64,000 nt of DNA from Saccharicrinis fermentans DSM 9555 = JCM 21142 (GCF_000517085.1 NZ_KI912107.1:1116398-1180397), one strand, 5' to 3'; shown: positions 16,900-26,567, counted from the first letter of the stretch. Notes: generated by a model from the letters alone, not told the origin. A program made the numbers and translations.

Positions 16900-19800
16900 T
16901 TAAAAAATATATCGGATACCAATTTGTGCCTGCCAACGCGAGCTTTGTAATCCGCTATCATCAATACCATAGGTTTTGTCACCACTTTTGTTTATGTAGG
17001 AATAAGTAGGATTATTAGTTCCTGTTTCGTAGCCTTGGAATTCTAATAGTTGATAGGTTCCATAGTCTCCAACAGCGTAGTGCATTCTTCCCCAATCTTT
17101 ATTCAACATATTTGTAAAGTTGAAGATGTCAAGCGTCAATTGAAGCTTGTTTTCACGATCTTCAGAAACTTTGAATTTAAATTCTTGCATAAATTTAAGG
17201 TCTAGCGTATGCTCAAAAGGCATGCGTTGAGCATTGCGTTCTACAACTTCTCCTCTATGATCGCTTAGGTAATCATCATTATTAATGAAGGCATTCAGAT
17301 CAGCCCATTGTTGAGCCGCAGTATAGGTTTTTTTAACTTCATTCTCTGTTATCTCTACATCTACCAAGTTGATGTCAGATTGGTTTTTCGGAACATACAA
17401 TAAGGTTAATTCATATCCGTCCGTGTTATCTCCTGTAACTCCTGCATACGAAGCAACACCATTATTGTAACCATAAGAATAACGGCCGCCTGATTGTCCA
17501 TTATAGAACAATGAAATGGTAGAATTGGCAAAATTGCTATACTCCCATTTGTAAGATACATTGGCCATGATGCGATGCCCCAGGTCATAAGTCGAATAAC
17601 CTAAATCAAGGTTGTTACGTCCATTTTGATTGGGTACACGCCATTGGGATGAGTTTTGTGATGATTGTCCATCATTCATTGATTTTGCAACACCATAGTT
17701 ATATCCAACGCTGGTAAAAAGACCATTTTGCCAACTTTTATCGAACATGGTAGATAGGTTTAAACTATGTCCCTCACTGGTGTTGGTGCCTAAGTAGATT
17801 CCCGAATAGTCACCAGCAATACTGGCTTCGTTATCTAATTCATTAGAAATATCTTCCCAGATGATACGCTTATCTCCCGTTCCTGTTAATTCTTCACCAC
17901 TGTCCTGTACCAAAAGGTTCTGGTAAGTTACATTGTTCACATTTTGGGTATAGGTGAAATCAAAGGTACCGTTGATGCCATAAGGAAGTTTAATGTCATA
18001 GGCCAGATTGGCTCTGAAAACCTGAGGCATTTTAAAGTCTTTGGCAAAGATATCAATCTGACCGGATGGAGCATCGATGGGCAAAGAATGCTGATTGTCC
18101 CATTGAGATTCAAAATCATATCCTCCGTATACTCTCATACCTCCAACAGTTGTTCCGTTGTTGTTATAGGCACCACCAGGCCATACGTAAGGAATGCGAC
18201 TAGTAAATAGACCGGCACCACCGCGCAGTTGCATGGATTTGTCACCATGAATATCCCAGTTAAAACCTACTCTGGGTGAAATAAGAGGAGTGGCATCTGG
18301 CATTTGTCCGGTTTTTGCTCCTTCAAAATCCACATCGTAATTATTTTCTAAAAAAGGAATGACATTATTATTGAAATCATCATTCGTATTGGGATCATCC
18401 AAATACAAGGGTAAATCCATTCTGATACCTGCTGTTAATTTAAATCGGTCGTTTACTTGCCAATCGTCTTGTACATAAAAACCAAGTTGTAATACTTTAA
18501 ATTCTGCTGCAGCATCGGTGTCGTCGCCTGTTACATTATCCAGTAACGAAAAACTTCTGTCGTATCGGTTGTAATTGTTAGGGTCGGTCATAAATGTATT
18601 CAGGTCGTCATAGCGGTAATATCCATAGTTCTGACGGATAAAAACGTTGAACATATCATAGTATTCGTGGTGCATACCAAGGGTAATATTATGCTGGCCT
18701 GCATAAATATTAAAGTTGTCGGTAAAGGTAAAAGTCTTTTGCGTTAGACGGTTAGCCGTAGAATATTGCTCACTACCCAAGGAAATATTTTCATCCTGTA
18801 TATAGATGTATGGAAATTTAGATCCCATAGGATCGCGGTTGTCATCAACATTGGTATAAACTACTCGCATTTGGTTGGCAAACTTACTTCCGAATACACT
18901 GTTTAATTCTGCGGTGGTTGAGTTTGTAGTGGAGATAAAATCTATACCGGAATTAGAAAATCTAATGGCATTTGAGCTGGATGTTGAAGGAGAAATACTA
19001 GCCCCATTAGAGTATTGGTGGCGAATGGAAAATTTATGATTATTATTGATATTCCAATCCAGTTTAAAGAATAGTTTTTCAGCATCCAGGGTTTCTGTGG
19101 TGTTTTCATAGCTTCCTGCATCGTATCCATAGTCATTGCTAACTTTGTTTCTTAAGGCATCCACATCTGCTTTTGAAGCAGGAGTGCTTGCGTTACTAGC
19201 ATAATCACTAAAGTCAAATGGTTTGGGTGTTTCGTCACGTTGGAACTCTGCGTTGGCAAAGAAAAATAATTTGTTTTTAATAATGGGTCCACCTAAAGTC
19301 ACACCGTAGGTTTTGGATGTAAATTCATCTAATTTTTTCCGTTCAATTTCAGAATTATCAGTTGGTGTTTTTCCTGCCAAATTTTCATTGCGGTAGTAGC
19401 CGTAGCCTGAACCTTTAAAGCGGTTTGTACCACTTTTTGTTACGGCATTGATGCCTGCGCCTGCAAAACCACTTTGCGTTACATCATAGGGCGATAAGGA
19501 TATGGTCATCTGATCAATGATGTCCATACTCATTGGGTTGATACCTATCTGTCCACCATTGGTGCCACTACTGGCTAATCCAAAGGCGTCATTTTGTAAG
19601 GCTCCATCAATCGTAAATGAATTATACTTACTACTTTGACCTGCTACTTCAATTCCACCATTCTCGTTGATTTTTGCTTGAGGTGTTAAGCGGGCAAAAT
19701 CGCTTACTCCACGACTGATGGTGGGCATGGTGTTAAGACGTTCTTGAGATACGGTGGTTTTGGAACCTGTTGTATTGCCATCAAATACGCCGCTTGTTAC

Positions 19801-20169
19801 CGCTATTACTTGAACTTCATCAAGACTGGTGGTAGAGGCAGTCAGAGGAATCTGCAATTGCATAGTCTGACCTAATGTTAAGTAGATTTCTTTTTTTACA
19901 AAGGTATGGTAGCCAATAAAAGAAGATGTGAGGGTGTACGGGCCTCCGGGTGCAAGATTAGGGAGGTGGTACAGACCTAACTCGTTTGTAATAGTAGCGT
20001 ATTGGGCACCTGTTGGTTCGTGGGTTATCAATACAGTTGCTCCAGGAAGGCTTTCTTCATTGCTGAAAATCCGTCCCTTGATACCAGATGTGGTCATCTG
20101 TGCCATTGCTGATAATGGAAGGGTTAGTAGTATACCAACCACATAAAGTTTCGCGATTAAGTGTTTCAT
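16900..20169 (-). CDS. Oar-type TonB-dependent outer-membrane receptor
   Basis: 1089 residues. A signal peptide (first 24 or so, ending AMAQ) is followed by a carboxypeptidase-regulatory-like beta-sandwich (about 28-115, GIKGRIFSNEESLPGATVLIT), a plug domain (about 120-260, SKYNSFTIDGALQNDAFGL and GAGINAVTKSGTNRFKGSGY) and a large beta-barrel ending in an aromatic residue (IGIRYIF). This order and length are those of the Oar/TonB receptor group, which import large or complex ligands with TonB energy. There is no SusD-like partner gene next door, so it is not a typical glycan-uptake pair. A TetR gene upstream and a palindrome in the promoter suggest repression by that regulator. Confidence 0.9.
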   Translation of the reverse strand: MKHLIAKLYVVGILLTLPLSAMAQMTTSGIKGRIFSNEESLPGATVLITHEPTGAQYATITNELGLYHLPNLAPGGPYTLTSSFIGYHTFVKKEIYLTLGQTMQLQIPLTASTTSLDEVQVIAVTSGVFDGNTTGSKTTVSQERLNTMPTISRGVSDFARLTPQAKINENGGIEVAGQSSKYNSFTIDGALQNDAFGLASSGTNGGQIGINPMSMDIIDQMTISLSPYDVTQSGFAGAGINAVTKSGTNRFKGSGYGYYRNENLAGKTPTDNSEIERKKLDEFTSKTYGVTLGGPIIKNKLFFFANAEFQRDETPKPFDFSDYASNASTPASKADVDALRNKVSNDYGYDAGSYENTTETLDAEKLFFKLDWNINNNHKFSIRHQYSNGASISPSTSSSNAIRFSNSGIDFISTTNSTTAELNSVFGSKFANQMRVVYTNVDDNRDPMGSKFPYIYIQDENISLGSEQYSTANRLTQKTFTFTDNFNIYAGQHNITLGMHHEYYDMFNVFIRQNYGYYRYDDLNTFMTDPNNYNRYDRSFSLLDNVTGDDTDAAAEFKVLQLGFYVQDDWQVNDRFKLTAGIRMDLPLYLDDPNTNDDFNNNVIPFLENNYDVDFEGAKTGQMPDATPLISPRVGFNWDIHGDKSMQLRGGAGLFTSRIPYVWPGGAYNNNGTTVGGMRVYGGYDFESQWDNQHSLPIDAPSGQIDIFAKDFKMPQVFRANLAYDIKLPYGINGTFDFTYTQNVNNVTYQNLLVQDSGEELTGTGDKRIIWEDISNELDNEASIAGDYSGIYLGTNTSEGHSLNLSTMFDKSWQNGLFTSVGYNYGVAKSMNDGQSSQNSSQWRVPNQNGRNNLDLGYSTYDLGHRIMANVSYKWEYSNFANSTISLFYNGQSGGRYSYGYNNGVASYAGVTGDNTDGYELTLLYVPKNQSDINLVDVEITENEVKKTYTAAQQWADLNAFINNDDYLSDHRGEVVERNAQRMPFEHTLDLKFMQEFKFKVSEDRENKLQLTLDIFNFTNMLNKDWGRMHYAVGDYGTYQLLEFQGYETGTNNPTYSYINKSGDKTYGIDDSGLQSSRWQAQIGIRYIF

Positions 20170-20218
20170 GATGAAAATGATTGAATTTAGGTTGTAATAA
20201 AAACTAGCTAATGTTATT

Positions 20219-20226
20219 CAAATATA
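20219..20226 (-). promoter_or_regulatory. -7 box of the Oar-type receptor gene
   Basis: The minus strand reads TATATTTG, a full TAnnTTTG match 50 bases before the start codon at 20169. The predicted start is near 20212. Confidence 0.5.
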
Positions 20227-20252
20227 TGAATATTCTGGCGCAAATATCATAA

Positions 20253-20274
20253 AAACCGACTGACAAGTCGGTTT
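20253..20274 (-). promoter_or_regulatory. Perfect palindrome, probable TetR-family operator
   Basis: AAACCGACT (20253-20261) and AGTCGGTTT (20266-20274) form a perfect 9-bp inverted repeat with a 4-base spacer. ACCGAC...GTCGGT half-sites are typical of many TetR/AcrR operators. It covers the -33 region of the predicted receptor promoter and lies between the receptor gene and the tetR gene. On the minus strand the stem is followed by five T, so it could alternatively act as a terminator for tetR, though it lies over 200 bases past that stop. Confidence 0.55.
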
Positions 20275-20478
20275 AATAATCATTAAGAATGCGTTATCGT
20301 AATGTTATCACGGGGATACAGCATTTAATTATTAAATGAAAAAAAACTTAAAAAAAGTAAAAATGGAAAAATGCAGTAAAATTGACAGTTTGGTTGATGG
20401 GTATAAATGGGGGTGGAGTGTTTTTTTTTATTAAAAAAAATATCACCCTATTGTTTTGAGGGGGGTGTATTAAGAATG

Positions 20479-21036
20479 TTATCTGGAAGCTCCGTTCCAG
20501 TATAAGTCAAAGGCCTCATCAAATTCCTGACGAAATTTTCCCATGGGATTCGGTTGTGACAAGAAATAATTGGCGGTGGACCGCGTAAATGCAAAATCAA
20601 AGAATGTAATAAGCTCAGTACTATAGTTTTTCATGACGCCCATATTTACTTTTTGCATAATGTTTTTTTGAGGACCATTCAATGTTTCCCTCAGTGAAAG
20701 GGCGTGTATTGAACTGTAAGGACTGGCTTCGAAACTGTTGATGTAGTGGAATTTACTTGGGTTCTTGATAAACCATCTTACTATCTTTGCAAATACATCC
20801 TTTGTATAGGCTAAAGGATCTTCTTCTTCAAGCATTTCTGAAACACATTCGGTCTCAATTTCAAACATCAGGGTTTTGTATATCTCAACGATTAACTGAT
20901 CTTTACTTTTAAAGTGATGATAAAGAGTTCCTTTGGCAATGCCTACGCGGCTAATTAGTTCATTGGTAGAAGCAGAAAACCCCTTGGCAACAAATAGTTC
21001 CGTAGCACCGTTTATAATGACATCTTTCTTTTTCAT
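20479..21036 (-). CDS. TetR/AcrR family transcriptional regulator
   Basis: 185 residues. The N-terminal helix-turn-helix is clear (GATELFVAKGFSASTNELIS, then GIAKGTLYHHFKSKDQLI, about 10-52). The C-terminal ligand domain is mostly helical and not assignable to a known effector. It lies upstream of the Oar-type receptor gene in the same direction, separated by 309 bases that contain a TetR-like palindrome over the receptor promoter. It is therefore probably a repressor of that receptor. The ligand is unknown. Confidence 0.9.
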   Translation of the reverse strand: MKKKDVIINGATELFVAKGFSASTNELISRVGIAKGTLYHHFKSKDQLIVEIYKTLMFEIETECVSEMLEEEDPLAYTKDVFAKIVRWFIKNPSKFHYINSFEASPYSSIHALSLRETLNGPQKNIMQKVNMGVMKNYSTELITFFDFAFTRSTANYFLSQPNPMGKFRQEFDEAFDLYWNGASR

Positions 21037-21238
21037 TGTATGTTGAAGTTTTCGCTCGATAGAGGTGATGTATTTAACAAAATATTATAGAATTGATAAT
21101 GTGGTAAAAATAATAATTAATGAGAGTGGTTTTGTGGATTCGGGCGAATTAACGAAAATATAACATTAGCATAAAAAATATGCATGAACCGAGTAATCTA
21201 CCAGAAAATCTATGGTGTTATTTGGCTTAAACAACACT

Positions 21239-21275
21239 AAAAAGGCCATCTCAAAATTCTTTGGATGGCCTTTTT
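21239..21275 (-). terminator. Intrinsic terminator at the end of the galactose cluster
   Basis: AAAAAGGCCATC (21239-21250) pairs with GATGGCCTTTTT (21264-21275), a 12-bp stem with a 13-base loop and a T-run on the minus strand, 20 bases past the MFS stop codon. Confidence 0.85.
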
Positions 21276-21295
21276 AGTATAATAAATTTCTATGT

Positions 21296-22582
21296 TTATT
21301 CCACGGGAATATCCTGGTTCACGTTTTTGCTTCCTATCAAAGAATAATAGAGCATGTAGGCTAAACCAATAAATGGTACCCAGTAAGATACCATATAGCC
21401 CATATTATCAGCTACTGCATTTTGAATTAAAGGTAAAATTCCACCACCAACTACCATCGTCATAAAAATTCCTGAAGCAGCGGCTGTAAATCTACCTAAG
21501 CCTTCCACTGCAAGGTTAAATATACCACCCCACATAACCGATGTGCATAGTCCTATTAATACAAGAAACATGGCATTAATGGGCACATTCGCTAAGCCAA
21601 AAGAAATACCACTGGTTCCGCTTTGGAATAATGGAATAGAGACGGTAGTAGATGTGGGTGAGATAATGGCCATAAAAGCTAGTATCATACCTACAGAAGA
21701 GGCTACAATTAGCATGCTTTTGCTGGATACCTTACCTCCGATAGATGCGCCAATAAAACGGCCAACTAACATTAGTAACCAGTAGGTTCCTGTAACAAAG
21801 CCGGCTGTTGTTGCATCCAAACCACCAGCTTTTGCATCTGCTAAAAATAAGTTTAAGGTGGCAGGAACACCAACTTCTATACCTACATATACCCCAATAC
21901 CAATAGCTCCCAGAACAAAATGACGGAAAGACCATGCACTGTAAGCCGATTTTTCTTTGACTTCTCCATCTTTAATAATGTGAGGTTCTGGTATGTTTAC
22001 AAAGTAAAGAACTAAACCCACCAAGGCAAATACGCCCATTGCAATAAACAATACTGGGTTAACATCCTTAATGGCGGTGTCTTTTGTTGCTACACCTACC
22101 AACATACCAATAAGAATAGGGGTAAGGGTCCCGGTAAGCGAGTTGAAGGTAGCACCTACTTGAATCAATTGATTGCCTTTTTTTCCAGCACCACCTAAAG
22201 TGTTAAGCATTGGATTTACCACAATGTTTAATAAACACATGGAGAAACCTGCCACGAAAGCTCCCAATAGGTACACAAAGAAACTTTCAGCTACTCCTGA
22301 GAAAAATTGGATGCCCACGCCAACAAAGCCAATGATAATAGCTAATAGGGCTGTTTTTTTATACCCGACTTTTTCCAACAGTTTACCTCCTGGTATTCCC
22401 ATAAAAGCATAGGCCAGGAAGTTTGCGAAGTTACCTAACATTCCCAGAAAATTGGAAGCACCGAACTGCGACTTTACAACAACTCCCATGGGAGCTGCCA
22501 AATTGGTGACAAATGAAATCATACCAAATAGTAATATCATCATTACAATTGGTAAAAGATTGCTTTTTTTAGTAGTGTTCAT
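21296..22582 (-). CDS. Sugar MFS transporter (FHS/FucP-like)
   Basis: 428 residues with about 12 hydrophobic segments. It contains an MFS motif-A-like loop (GGKLLEKVGYKKTALL, about 66-81) and a central hydrophilic loop. It resembles the fucose/galactose/glucose:proton symporter group common in Bacteroidota. It is the last gene of a cluster with galM, a second MFS transporter and galK, so galactose or a related hexose is the likely substrate; this is inferred from context. It is separated from galM by a strong terminator, so it may be transcribed at a lower level or from its own promoter. It is clearly a different paralogue from the MFS protein at 23858-25060. Confidence 0.85.
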   Translation of the reverse strand: MNTTKKSNLLPIVMMILLFGMISFVTNLAAPMGVVVKSQFGASNFLGMLGNFANFLAYAFMGIPGGKLLEKVGYKKTALLAIIIGFVGVGIQFFSGVAESFFVYLLGAFVAGFSMCLLNIVVNPMLNTLGGAGKKGNQLIQVGATFNSLTGTLTPILIGMLVGVATKDTAIKDVNPVLFIAMGVFALVGLVLYFVNIPEPHIIKDGEVKEKSAYSAWSFRHFVLGAIGIGVYVGIEVGVPATLNLFLADAKAGGLDATTAGFVTGTYWLLMLVGRFIGASIGGKVSSKSMLIVASSVGMILAFMAIISPTSTTVSIPLFQSGTSGISFGLANVPINAMFLVLIGLCTSVMWGGIFNLAVEGLGRFTAAASGIFMTMVVGGGILPLIQNAVADNMGYMVSYWVPFIGLAYMLYYSLIGSKNVNQDIPVE

Positions 22583-22726
22583 TTTGTAGTTTTAAGTAGT
22601 TTATTTAATTCTAGAGGAAAATTATGCAAGTGATAAATGCTAATTTTCTATAAAGTGAGATAAAAAAGTTAAAAAAAATTCAAATAAACAAGGATAGTGC
22701 GTGTTTTCAATTTTTTTTATAATAAA

Positions 22727-22757
22727 AAAGGTCATCCTGACTTACAGGATGACCTTT
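22727..22757 (-). terminator. Intrinsic terminator after galM
   Basis: AAAGGTCATCCTG (22727-22739) and CAGGATGACCTTT (22745-22757) form a perfect 13-bp stem with a 5-base loop, followed by T-rich sequence on the minus strand. Confidence 0.85.
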
Positions 22758-22782
22758 CGTATGTAAAATATAGCTGGATATT

Positions 22783-23805
22783 CTATGAGAATTTGTAAAC
22801 GCAGGTGTGTTTATATGTTTCACCTGGTCTTAATACAGCGTTTGGAAAATGATCCTTGTTGGGGGAATCAGGGAAGATTTGTGTTTCTAATGCCACGCCT
22901 GCCCATTTTACAATAGGAGTGCCAAGCTTTCCTGTTTCTGTTCCATCGAAATGACTTCCGGTGTAAATTTGTACGCCCGGTTGATCTGTGAATACCTCCA
23001 TTTCGCGTCCGCTTTCCGAATCAGTTAATCGGGCGGCAAGTTTTAAACGGCCGTCGTAACTATTGATTACAAAGTTATGGTCAATACCATCCACTAGCTT
23101 CACTTGTGGGTCATCGCTTTTGCAAGCCTCACCAATTTTCTTGGCATCTACAAAGTCCATGGCTGTACCTTTTACCTCGGCAATCTCACCAGTTACTGTA
23201 CCCAACTCAGCCGAAATAGGGGTGTATTTGTCGGCATTTAACTCAAGAACATGGTTCTCTATGGTACCTGTTCCTGCTCCTTTTAAGTTAAAGTAAGCAT
23301 GGCTGGTAAGATTTATAATGGTAGGCTTTGTTGTTTCTGCAGTGTAATCAATAACGAATTCGTTGTCGTCTGTTAAACCATAGATAACACTAACTGTTAA
23401 TTCTCCAGGATATTTTTGATCACCATCAGGACTTACAATAGATAATTTGTATGCTTGTGCATATTTGCTGTCGGCATATGGTTTCACATCCCACACACGA
23501 TTGTTAAAGCCATCGTTACCTCCGTGTAAATGGTTAGGCTCGTTATTAATATCCAACTGGTATTTGGTTCCATCCAGTTCAAACTTACCTTCCACTATAC
23601 GGTTCGCATATCGACCACAAAGTGCACCAAAATAACCATCTCCTGCTAAGGCCGCATCCACATTTTCGTAGCCTATAACCACATCGGCTATTTGCCCTTT
23701 TGCATCAGGAACTTTAATTCCAATCACTTGTCCACCTCTTCCAATAAAGGTAACTTCAATATTATTAGCGTTTTTTAGCGTAAAAACGTCAGAAGCTTTT
23801 GTCAT
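22783..23805 (-). CDS. galM: Galactose mutarotase (aldose 1-epimerase)
   Basis: 340 residues, normal for GalM. It interconverts alpha and beta anomers of galactose, supplying alpha-galactose to galactokinase. Seen: GRYANRIVEGKFELDG (about 63-78), EPNHLHGGNDGFNNRVWDV with the substrate-binding His pair (about 90-108), NLTSHAYFNLKG with the catalytic His (about 165-176), DGIDHNFVI and, near the end, the family Glu in VALETQIFPDSPN. No signal peptide, so it is cytoplasmic. It follows the sugar transporter gene by 52 bases and probably shares its transcript. Confidence 0.94.
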   Translation of the reverse strand: MTKASDVFTLKNANNIEVTFIGRGGQVIGIKVPDAKGQIADVVIGYENVDAALAGDGYFGALCGRYANRIVEGKFELDGTKYQLDINNEPNHLHGGNDGFNNRVWDVKPYADSKYAQAYKLSIVSPDGDQKYPGELTVSVIYGLTDDNEFVIDYTAETTKPTIINLTSHAYFNLKGAGTGTIENHVLELNADKYTPISAELGTVTGEIAEVKGTAMDFVDAKKIGEACKSDDPQVKLVDGIDHNFVINSYDGRLKLAARLTDSESGREMEVFTDQPGVQIYTGSHFDGTETGKLGTPIVKWAGVALETQIFPDSPNKDHFPNAVLRPGETYKHTCVYKFS

Positions 23806-23857
23806 ATCTTTTTGTTTTTAATTTAAAACCTATCCAAAGATAGGCTCTCTGAAAAAA

Positions 23858-25060
23858 TTAAGCTACTTTTTTTCTGATTTTTGATCCTGCCAAGGCAAAG
23901 TATATGATAAACGCATAGAAAACCCAAAGTACCATATAAGCGGTTGATATATTTGAGATGGCTTCGATGCTTCCCATTACATACGTCCATAGCCCTACAA
24001 AAACAACGCCTGTACATAGGATGCCAGATCCTAATTTGGCAGCACTTGGAACTACATCTTTTAATGAAAGGTCGAAGATGACAGACCACATGATAGAATG
24101 GAATAGTCCAGTGGCTAGAATTGAACCTAAGGCAACATAACCTTCCGTACTAACAGTGATTAGTATCATCAAAGCACCTAAGGCTGATGAAATAGCCAGT
24201 ACCTTGTTGGGTGAGTTTTTCTTTAATATGGCGGCTCCGGCTAAACGACCAATAACAAATCCAAAGGGATAGGCCATCATCCAAAATTTAATATCCTCGG
24301 CACTCAGACCTATCTTTGTTTCCATATATCTATATAAAAACGAATTTACACCTACTTCCAATCCCATGTACATGCCTATTGCTACAAAACCCAGTACCAA
24401 GTGTGTATAACTCCATGCAGATCTTTCTTCGCCACCACCTTCTTGTGCATCATCATCAGAAATGGCAGGTAGTTTCATGAAGATAAGAAGCACTGCTGTT
24501 AATACGGCAATTCCTCCTAAAACGTAATAAGGTGGTCTGGCCAATAATGCATCGGCAACAGGATCACCACTTACCTTACTCATGATCAGTGCTGTTCCAA
24601 CAAAAGGAGCAAGAACGGCTGCCGCTGAATTAACGGCCATGGCCAATGTTAAACGAGCCGATGACGTTTCAGGACTACCTAATGCAATCACATATGGATT
24701 GGCTGCTACCTGTAGAACAACAATGCCAATGGCACTTACGAAAAGAGCAAATAAGAACATGCCGAAACCAGTAGTAACCGCAGGAATAAATAAAAGGCTA
24801 CCAATACCTGTAATTAATGCACCTATGATCACACTCTTTTTGTAGCCTAATTTTTTTACGACCCCTCCAACTGGAATGGATATTATATAGGCACTAAAAA
24901 ATGCCGCATTTACTAACTGAGCAACTGCTGGTTTTAGATCGTATAGTTTTTGTAAAAAAGGAACTAAAATACCATTCATCCATGTCACAAATCCCAATAG
25001 GAATAGTAAAAATGACATGATAATAAATGGAACTGTATAATTCGTTTTTGAACTCCCCAT
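23858..25060 (-). CDS. Sugar MFS transporter (FucP/GluP type)
   Basis: 400 residues, about 12 transmembrane segments. The opening IMSFLLFLLGFVTWMNGILVPFLQ is the signature of the FHS family of fucose, galactose and glucose:proton symporters, and MFS motif A appears as GGVVKKLGYKKSVIIG (about 62-77). VVLQVAANPYVIALGSPETSSARL is another family hallmark. It sits between galK and galM, so it is the most likely galactose/glucose uptake protein of the cluster. A terminator lies between galK and this gene, suggesting partial uncoupling of their expression. Confidence 0.9.
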   Translation of the reverse strand: MGSSKTNYTVPFIIMSFLLFLLGFVTWMNGILVPFLQKLYDLKPAVAQLVNAAFFSAYIISIPVGGVVKKLGYKKSVIIGALITGIGSLLFIPAVTTGFGMFLFALFVSAIGIVVLQVAANPYVIALGSPETSSARLTLAMAVNSAAAVLAPFVGTALIMSKVSGDPVADALLARPPYYVLGGIAVLTAVLLIFMKLPAISDDDAQEGGGEERSAWSYTHLVLGFVAIGMYMGLEVGVNSFLYRYMETKIGLSAEDIKFWMMAYPFGFVIGRLAGAAILKKNSPNKVLAISSALGALMILITVSTEGYVALGSILATGLFHSIMWSVIFDLSLKDVVPSAAKLGSGILCTGVVFVGLWTYVMGSIEAISNISTAYMVLWVFYAFIIYFALAGSKIRKKVA

Positions 25061-25094
25061 GATAATTAAATTATTTTAGTTTAACATATATGTA

Positions 25095-25125
25095 AAAGCA
25101 GCTGAGTGATATTCTCAGCTGCTTT
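25095..25125 (-). terminator. Intrinsic terminator after galK
   Basis: AAAGCAGCTGAG (25095-25106) pairs with CTCAGCTGCTTT (25114-25125): a 12-bp stem, 7-base loop, short T-run on the minus strand, 13 bases past galK. Confidence 0.75.
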
Positions 25126-25138
25126 CTGTTTGTTTGTA

Positions 25139-26416
25139 CTATAATTCTACGGCTACCGCACCTTTGGAACGGATAAATAACTTGTGGCAATTTCCTTTTC
25201 CGAATACTGATTCTAAAGTAGAAATGTAATTGTCTAATAAATCGTTTGGAACAAAGGCTTGTATGGTTCCGGCAAAGCCTCCTCCATGAACGCGCCACGC
25301 ACCTTTACCTTTTAACACCAAGTCGCTGAGAGCTAGTGCTAATGCAACATTTTGGTATTTGGATTCGCCACCCACAAAAATATTTTGGTTGTACATGTAA
25401 GAGCTATAACCAGACTCAATTACCAAGGCTAAAAATTCATCAAATTTACCATCTTCAAGGGCTTTTACCTGATCTACTACGCGGGCATTATCTCCCTGAA
25501 AGTGTATAGAGCGAAGTAAAGCTCGGTCTCCAACTTTTTCTCTAATGGTAGGTATACCTTTTACAATATCTTCCATGCTTAATGGACGAAGGACTTCCTG
25601 GCCTAATTCCTTGGCAACGGATTTCATTTCTCCTGGGAGCGCGTTGTACTCTTCGTCAAGACCACCATGACTTCCTCCTGTGTTTGTGATTACCAATGAG
25701 TAACCTGTCTTAGCAAAATCGAAATTTAAAGCTTTTACTTTGGGATCTGCTTTGTCTTTAAAATCAATTGTGATAAATCCCCCTACTGCACAGGCAGTCT
25801 GATCCATTAAACCACAAAATTTCTTACAGGCATGTTCTGCTTTTTGTCCAATTTTGGCATTGTCAACAGGATCAAGTTTACCGTCGTTAAATAGGTTACT
25901 GAAAATTGCACCAATCAATACTTCAATGGATGCTGATGAGCTTAGGCCTGAACCTTCGGGAACACATCCATGAATCACTGCATCAAATCCTCCAATTTTT
26001 AAACCAAGTTCTTTGATGCCTGCTGCAATAGCTCTCACAAGGTTTGCTGGTGTGATTTGAAATTCTGTAATCTCTAATTCATCTAAATCAACTTCAAAAG
26101 GATCAAAGCCAATGGAAGTTATACGTACTTTATTTGTGCCGTTGGGTGCAACAATAGCTATGTTGTCAAGATTTACTGCACCTGCTAAAACGCGACCTAA
26201 TTGATGGTCGGTGTGATTTCCACCTACTTCAGTTCGTCCAGGTGAACTTAGTAAGGTTACATCGTCCGAGCCATAGATGCTTTTAAATTCATTCATGTAT
26301 TGGATATAACGCTCGCTTTGCTCCTTAAGAACAGTAGCGTCTGTTCCATATAATTCTTTGAAAAAAGGATTGTTTCCTCCGTTTATTTTTTCGATTAATG
26401 AACTTATTTGTGCCAT
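25139..26416 (-). CDS. galK: Galactokinase family protein
   Basis: 425 residues, GHMP kinase fold. It phosphorylates galactose to galactose-1-phosphate at the entry of the Leloir pathway. Seen: the galactokinase signature as LLSSPGRTEVGGNHTDHQLG (about 59-78, a variant of the usual GR.NLIGEHTDY), the ATP-binding GHMP motif VPEGSGLSSSASIE (about 151-164), and a C-terminal GHMP motif GAWRVHGGGFAGTIQAF. The family's GGNHTDH variant occurs widely in Bacteroidota and Firmicutes. galT and galE are not in the window. The 485-base upstream region carries repeats that could be regulatory. Confidence 0.93.
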   Translation of the reverse strand: MAQISSLIEKINGGNNPFFKELYGTDATVLKEQSERYIQYMNEFKSIYGSDDVTLLSSPGRTEVGGNHTDHQLGRVLAGAVNLDNIAIVAPNGTNKVRITSIGFDPFEVDLDELEITEFQITPANLVRAIAAGIKELGLKIGGFDAVIHGCVPEGSGLSSSASIEVLIGAIFSNLFNDGKLDPVDNAKIGQKAEHACKKFCGLMDQTACAVGGFITIDFKDKADPKVKALNFDFAKTGYSLVITNTGGSHGGLDEEYNALPGEMKSVAKELGQEVLRPLSMEDIVKGIPTIREKVGDRALLRSIHFQGDNARVVDQVKALEDGKFDEFLALVIESGYSSYMYNQNIFVGGESKYQNVALALALSDLVLKGKGAWRVHGGGFAGTIQAFVPNDLLDNYISTLESVFGKGNCHKLFIRSKGAVAVEL

Positions 26417-26467
26417 AATTTCAATGTGTTATTAAAAATTTAAAATGTTTTTATCATCGTTATCGTA

Positions 26468-26494
26468 TTCTACATGTGTTAATGGGATGTAGAA
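26468..26494 (-). promoter_or_regulatory. Inverted repeat in the galK upstream region
   Basis: TTCTACAT (26468-26475) and ATGTAGAA (26487-26494) are a perfect 8-bp inverted repeat with an 11-base spacer, 52 bases upstream of the galK start. No binding protein is recognised. Confidence 0.35.
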
Positions 26495-26547
26495 ATTGTT
26501 AATTTTTATTTATGTTGTTGCAATAATAACAAAAAAAAACCATATAA

Positions 26548-26567
26548 TACCTACCAGTCCCTACTAG
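26548..26567 (-). repeat. Tandem 10-bp direct repeat upstream of galK
   Basis: TACCTACCAG is followed directly by TCCCTACTAG (8 of 10 identical), one helical turn apart. The arrangement resembles a direct-repeat binding site for a dimeric regulator. It lies about 130 bases upstream of the galK start. Confidence 0.35.
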
